Below, piece after piece: positions 58,549 to 64,000 of a DNA stretch of 64,000 nucleotides. The stretch spans positions 15,549,154-15,613,153 of the forward strand of contig NC_133299.1 in assembly GCF_005239225.2 (NCBI RefSeq), in the 5' to 3' direction. The stretch's first letter is position 1. The number at the start of each line of letters is the position of its first letter. The position numbers and the translations under genes were made by a program. The notes below the pieces were generated by a model. The model was not told the DNA's origin, did no database searches, and worked only from the letters and a program-made list of their open reading frames with translations. This DNA is from Populus alba (Eukaryota; Streptophyta; Magnoliopsida; Malpighiales; Salicaceae).

Positions 58549-61500
58549 CTATTCTCGCTTATCCTCCTCAAGATCTTCGACAAGTGCATTCCTTTCCAGC
58601 TTATTAGCTATATCACCGGTTGTCAATGATATACCCTCCTCGTCGAGGTCCTCCCCCTCTGAATATGCATATCTGCAGGAGCAAGCCCGATTAGATGACT
58701 AGCAGCATGTTAGATATCTATTTCTTTATGAGAAGAAGCAGCATGTTAATATGATTAGATTTTACTATTTCAGTTCAAATGACACAAATACAGGCAATGC
58801 ATAACAGTAAACATCCTTGTAAAAAATCCAAGAAAGGGAAATAAAAATTCTTGCTGGTAATTTATTTATTTATTTTTTGGGGGGAGCATAGGATTTCTGC
58901 TATTTTGATTTCTATAACACAGAATTATCAACATATTTTAGTGCAGGAGTCTTAGTTTTATTTTCCAAAAGGAGAATATACTGCCCATGATTACCTCTTG
59001 AAGCCAGAACTTCCCAAAAATTAGATATGAGTGCTATCCTGGCATGGTATCTCAAGCAACAGCAGACTTACCTAGCTGTTGAATTCATCTTCTGTCCAGG
59101 TCTATGAAAATCGCAAGGCTTCCAAAGACTCAATCTAATCATTGAATTCATCTTCTGTCTATATTTATGAAAATTAAGAGCCTTCTACCCCCCATAAAAT
59201 ACATGAATCTAACTTTAGTCTTCTTTATTATGAAAACTGTGTAAATGGAGAGATAAAGTGCGAAAGAAGAAGAAACAAATTAAAGAAAAAAAGGGCAAGA
59301 AGTATGCAGAGATTTAACATTTACTGGAGAACAAATTTTTTTTTTTTAATTTCTTCTGGGCATAGGATTTCCACTATTTCAGTTTCTATACCACAGAATA
59401 ACCAACAGATTTTAGTGTAGGAGACAGTACTATCGTTTTCCAAAAGGAGAACATACTGCCCATGATTGCCTCTTGAAGCCAGAACTTACCTCCAGAACTT
59501 AGATAGCAGTGCTATCCTAACATGGCATCTCATGCAACAGCAGACTCAGTAAACTTTCGGTCTAGATTTATTAAAATTAAAGGCGTCCACACACTCACTC
59601 TAATTATTGAATTCATCTTCTGTCTAGATTTATGAGAATTATAAGCCTTCCACAGTTCCACTACCCATAAAATACATAAATCTTACTTTAGACTTCTTTG
59701 TTATGAAAAAACTGTATAAATGGAGTGATAAAGTAAGCAAGAAGTAAAAAATGAAAAACAATATTGCATTGAGTATGCAGAGATTAACAGTTACCAGATA
59801 ACAACAAAAACAAATCTCAGAATTAGCATCAACTTGCCAGAATGATATGCTTATGAATTATTACAACTCCAACCAGTTTCAAGTTCATGAAGCAGCATGG
59901 ATTCAAATTCAGAATAATAGTACCAATACCAATATCCCTAAGAACATGAAAAGGACCAAGGCCCTGCTTGAATTGCAAAAGGCCAAATGAGCCCATGTAT
60001 TTATTCAAAACATCAAGTCCCAAAAGTAGAAAACAACAAAAGTGAAGGTGATGTCAAAGCAAGTACCTAGTTGGGTTACGTGAAGGAGCCCAGAGCACAC
60101 ATATCACCACCAAGAGTGAGTATGCTAGCAAAGTCCAGAAAGCAGGGATGATCCAAGCAACTTGCCACAGCTCACTTAGCGGATCAGTAGCATTGAAGTA
60201 TAGCTGAGCAAACATAGGCCAGAGGAGAATGAGTATTCTTTAATAAATACATTAGTGAATAATAAAATTATCATATTTCATCTTCTGGTGAAGATCAACA
60301 AAGGGATAATTTAGTGGGTAGAACAAGAAAATAAACATTACCTCAAAACCTATCCAGGCAATGGAGAGCAGTACAGACACTGCAAGGGCATTGGTAAACT
60401 TCCGGTACAGTTCTAACTTAGCCATGTTTCTCCTCATCTTCATCCACAAAACAAAGGAAAAAAGTAGAGAAAGAAAGAATCATTTCAAAAGTGCAATGAG
60501 AAGGTACTACCGATAGCAATTCAAGGGCAGAAAGACAGCACCCCCAGGCCATTTTCCACAGATCCACACTCAATAAAGACAACCAAGATGTGCATGAACC
60601 CATCCAAATACACGAATTCATAGGTTTGTATTTTTTAACGGGACATCATCAGTGGATACATGCACAGTTTATAAATTTGGAAGGAGAGGTAGAAGAAGAT
60701 AATCACCTGAAGCTTCTCTAAAGTTTTTGACAGCGATGAGAAAATCCAGAGAATAAAGCAGGAATCCAGGAAAACAACTGGAAGCACCACAAACACCTTT
60801 GTTTTCTTGGAAAAGTCATTGATGTTTCCCAGATGTTCAATGAGCTCAAGCGCCTCAGAAGCAATAAAAATATACCAAACCAAGAAGAAGCACTTTTGAT
60901 GTTATGCCACCAAGGGTTGGCCTAACCACACCAAAACCCATTGAGACAACCAAAAGAAGAAGGCGGGATAGAGTCTTCTTCACAGTGGTAAAGGTGACAG
61001 CCCACAACGTGATGCCCATTGGTCTCAATCCAGTCGAATTAAAATTGACATATTCAAAATACCAAACAGCCATCTCGCACATTCCAAGAGCAATAACTGC
61101 CGTAATGTGGTAATGCAAGTGTATAATATCCTTCCAAAATTGAACAAACCTTAAGAACCATGCTAGTCCTAGGACAAGATAAGCTAAAGACATAATTCCA
61201 AAGAATGTCATCAAAGGAGTCATCTTTCCGGGCAAATAACCATTTGGGTTCTTCCACACAGTCCTCCCGTTAATCACTGTCCCCTTCAATTCCGGATTAC
61301 AAAACATAAAATAAAGGTAATACATTCCATTACTGTTTATCTCGATTTCATCAGCTTCCAATTTGGCTTCTTCATTTTTTCCTGCAAAGTCCGTCTTAAT
61401 AACACGCGGCCACTTAGGATTATCCGAATTTTTCTGGAAAATCACCTCCCCTAACTTGCAAGAACCCGTCTCCGCAAGAGTATGATTACAACATATAGCA

Positions 61501-62159
61501 CTAGTCTTCAAAAACGCCCCTCCGATCCTCTCCCTATCTTTCACATCAAGTATGATTGCTTCAACAACTCCAGTACTCGGCTGCATATCCTCTTGCCGAC
61601 TAGCTGACTCTTTCGTCCTCCTAAACGTCACCCCTTCAAACCTAAAAATATTAATCTATATATTTAGCTCAATATTCGTCGTTCCACAGTTACTGAAATC
61701 TGAACAATTCTCAATGACATCAAGAAATCACAAAAATTATACCCATTCTACCCTATGATCCTAAAAATTAGCCACAATAATAATTAAATCTAGAAATTTA
61801 AGAAAACCCCACAAAGAAAAGCACAAAACTGAGTAAAAAAAAGTGCAATTAACAAGTGAATAAAAGGAAATCCACTCAACAAGAAAATCAAAAAGAAAAG
61901 AGAAAAAACAAAACCTGATGAAGGATTTTCCTGATTGGGAGCTAGCAGAGGAATCAAGATGACGAGAAGCTTTAGAAGCGTAAAGACCTTCGCTACCACC
62001 ATGAAAAAAGAAGGCATTGGACTTTGTAGTAAAAGCTTCGTTTCTGTACTCATGAATCGATCCCTTCACTTGTGTTGTGATCATGCACAAGAAGAGCAGT
62101 AAGCTTATCCAAAACCCTTTACCACAAGCTTTTGCACCCCGAAATTCTCCACTTTCCAT
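58549..62159 (-). CDS. TMEM87-like seven-transmembrane (GOST/lung-7TM) protein
   Basis: Five exons on the minus strand: 62,159-61,915; 61,641-60,707; 60,437-60,342; 60,203-60,067; 58,672-58,549. The length is 511 residues if one surplus base is ignored. In order: signal peptide (about 1-35); lumenal GOLD-like region starting SIHEYRNEAF, with CCNHTLAETGSCKLG and MYYLYFMFCNPEL; then seven hydrophobic helices (MTFFGIMSLAYLVLGLAWFL, HLHYHITAVIALGMCEMAVWYFEY, and so on); and an acidic tail (EGEDLDEEG...EDLEEDKRE). This is the lung seven transmembrane receptor family, TMEM87 type, whose members act in the Golgi and endosome-to-Golgi traffic; the plant role is not established. Within exon 2 the frame slips at an A run (60,866-60,870): VYF and IASEALEL are contiguous only if one base is removed. 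An upstream ATG at 62,192 is possible, but the one at 62,159 fits the signal peptide better. Confidence 0.88.
58885..59810. repeat. Tandem duplication inside intron 4 of the TMEM87-like gene
   Basis: Two units of about 475 bases start at gcataggattt (58,885 and 59,360). They share aaaaggagaa.atactgccc, cctcttgaagccagaactt, the caacagcagact block, and the end aactgt.taaatggag.gataaagt. Divergence is roughly a tenth by eye. The duplication enlarges the intron to about 1.4 kb without touching exons. Confidence 0.8.
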
Positions 62160-63882
62160 CTCTGAATTTTGTTTTTCCTTGGAAGGAACCACTCTGATGG
62201 TGCTGTTCTGATTGGTTAAGATGCTACCATCAGACGACTAGCAACGAGGCCAGTTACAACGTTGTTGATAATGACACTGGACCTGAAAAGGTCCAGAAGT
62301 TTGTTTTCTATGTGAGCTGGGCTTACTTAGGCTTTGCCTTCAATTCTCACTCACAAGACTATATGACATAACTATAAACCAATGTTGATCCAAAAATTGA
62401 CTTGGGTTATATTTTATTTCAAATTAAATTATGTTTTCATGAAAGTGATATTGTTTTAGTTTAAAAAATCAGGTTCAACCACCGCTTTTCTATGTGAGTT
62501 AACTCAACTAACCTATAATTTATATGTTAAGTCGAGTGAAACTCTAAACCAAGTATTAAAATTATACTCCTGGTCTATTATAAAATTCTACTCTAATATT
62601 TATTTCTTTGTAAAACAAAATAACTTGATTGATTTTTTATCCATACCGGTAGACATTTAAATAGTATTTGATATGCTGGATGATATTGATTGGACTAAAT
62701 AAGACTAAACTAATAATTGTTTTGTCTTGTGTTTGGTGTGCATTAAGCTAGACTTTACAATTTATTTTATTTTGTGTTTAGCAAAAATGAGATGTAACCT
62801 GGCTTATTTAAGGTCTGGACCGGTCTAGATTTAAGAAAAAATAAAGAAAGAATTAATCTGACCTGATTTGGATCAATGGTCAATTTAATTTAGGACTCGA
62901 GATCTATTTTAAAATTATAGTAATAACTGTTTTATTTTTACATCAATCCAAATCAATCTAAATTAACCATTATACAAAAAATTAAATCAACTTGTCCTAC
63001 CTCTTTTAGTGAGACAAAAACTTCTTTACTAGAACAATATTAAAAATGACAAAACCAATTTTTTATATTGTCCTACACCAAATAACTTGATAAAATAAAC
63101 TATTATATCTATTTTATCTTTATTCAACCTTCTAAACACTATTTTATAATTATATTTTTAATTTTTACAAGAAAGAAAGTGTTTCTATTTTTTCTTTTTG
63201 CTGATGATAAAGCAAACACACGCCATCATATCTTGATTGTGCTTGTAGTATGACGAATCCCATGGATTAATGGAGACGTCCACAGCTGAAGCACAACAAG
63301 CATAGCAAAAACTAGAGATAGTCATAAACAAATATTTGTCACACACACACACACACACTCACATCTCTATCATATAGCTTTTCCTTTGAGATTTCACGTT
63401 ATGCTAACATCATATTAATCCACTATATATATATATGTCATATATGCTCCTTTTTCTAATGTAAATTGAGACTACTAACCATAATTTCTACCTAATTCTC
63501 CTCCTTCTTGATCACTCCTCGATGCTTCTTTATTCCCATGTTGCTAAAATAAAGCCAAGTCACATATTTTCAATCAATTTTTTTTTTCTGAGTTTAATTG
63601 ACTTTTCAAGGTTTTTTTTGCTCGTCCCAAATAGACAGAATGTTGCTTTGATATGTATTCTCTTCTTCATTAGTTTAATTATCTTGTTGTGATATTCAAA
63701 TAGTTTGTCTTTTTTCCTAAATATTTTATTTTAATTTTTTTTTTCTAGCAATTCTCTTATATTGATTTTATTTTAAATAAAATTCTACATTTAATAACAT
63801 TATTACTGGTTGAAAATTATTAGATGAACCAATTCATCACTTAAGATCATGTATCAAAACAATAAAATTTTAAAATAATAAA
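62160..63882. other. TMEM87-like promoter side and intergenic DNA
   Basis: 62,160-62,350 is the likely leader and promoter of the minus-strand gene. The rest is AT-rich with a (CA)n tract at about 63,340-63,358 and no supported gene. Confidence 0.5.
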
Positions 63883-64000
63883 AGATGTAGCTCAATTGAT
63901 CAAGATTTAAATTTGCTTTCTAGAGGTGATTAGTTTGAATCTCACAAATCTTAGGATCACTGGAAATTTACATAATAATTAATTTCAAGGCTCGTGAGAT
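63883..64000 (+). mobile_element. tRNA-derived SINE, cut by the window edge
   Basis: It starts with an A-box-like gatgtagctcaattgatcaag, followed by a B-box-like tagtttgaatctc, then cactggaaatttacataat and aatttcaaggctcgtgagat up to the window end. The order and spacing agree with a plant tRNA-derived SINE. The 3' end lies outside the window. Confidence 0.55.

Overview
This is eukaryotic plant nuclear DNA. The genes have GT-AG introns, the intergenic DNA is very AT-rich, and there are LTR retrotransposons with about 3.2 kb LTRs, MITEs and tRNA-like SINE relics. The gene set (plastid fatty-acid exporter, vacuolar sorting receptor, CYP71-type P450, TMEM87-like protein) and the look of the short repeats suggest a woody eudicot, most likely Salicaceae (Populus-like). 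The species call is inference; no search was run.

Layout. 1-8,188 is intergenic and holds a ~2.1 kb tandem duplication (about 2,767-6,925). 8,189-11,479 (+) is a six-exon FAX3-like gene for a 330-residue plastid protein. Convergent to it, 12,625-17,632 (-) is a 12-exon vacuolar sorting receptor gene for 625 residues. From 19,276 to 48,676 lies a ~1 kb tandem repeat whose first copy is split by a nested retrotransposon block (20,144-47,390). The outer layer looks like LTR-type DNA with a degenerate 5-bp target duplication. The inner layer is a Tat/Ogre-like Ty3/gypsy element on the minus strand (LTRs 20,853-24,007 and 43,003-46,245). Its internal region is present almost twice, either side of a run of exactly 500 N (33,358-33,857).

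48,700-55,600 is a repeat field: a SINE relic, two inverted ~1 kb PIF/Harbinger-like elements, and between them about eleven degenerate T-rich repeats with a hairpin core. 55,607-57,259 (+) is a two-exon CYP71-clan P450 gene (515 residues), followed by a broken P450 N-terminal fragment. 58,549-62,159 (-) is a five-exon gene for a TMEM87-like seven-transmembrane protein; as sequenced it carries a one-base frameshift in an A run. The remainder to 64,000 is intergenic and ends inside a SINE-like sequence.

The host genes are independent housekeeping or metabolic genes, not a pathway cluster. FAX3 acts at the plastid envelope, VSR at Golgi/prevacuolar membranes, the TMEM87-like protein probably at the Golgi, and the P450 at the ER. 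I found no convincing new biological system. The most notable material is the duplicated retroelement, including an apparent low-accuracy assembly stretch at about 30,150-33,357, nonsense codons shared by both internal copies, and an in-frame tandem repeat array next to the 3' LTR. All exon coordinates were read by eye from splice sites and frame continuity.
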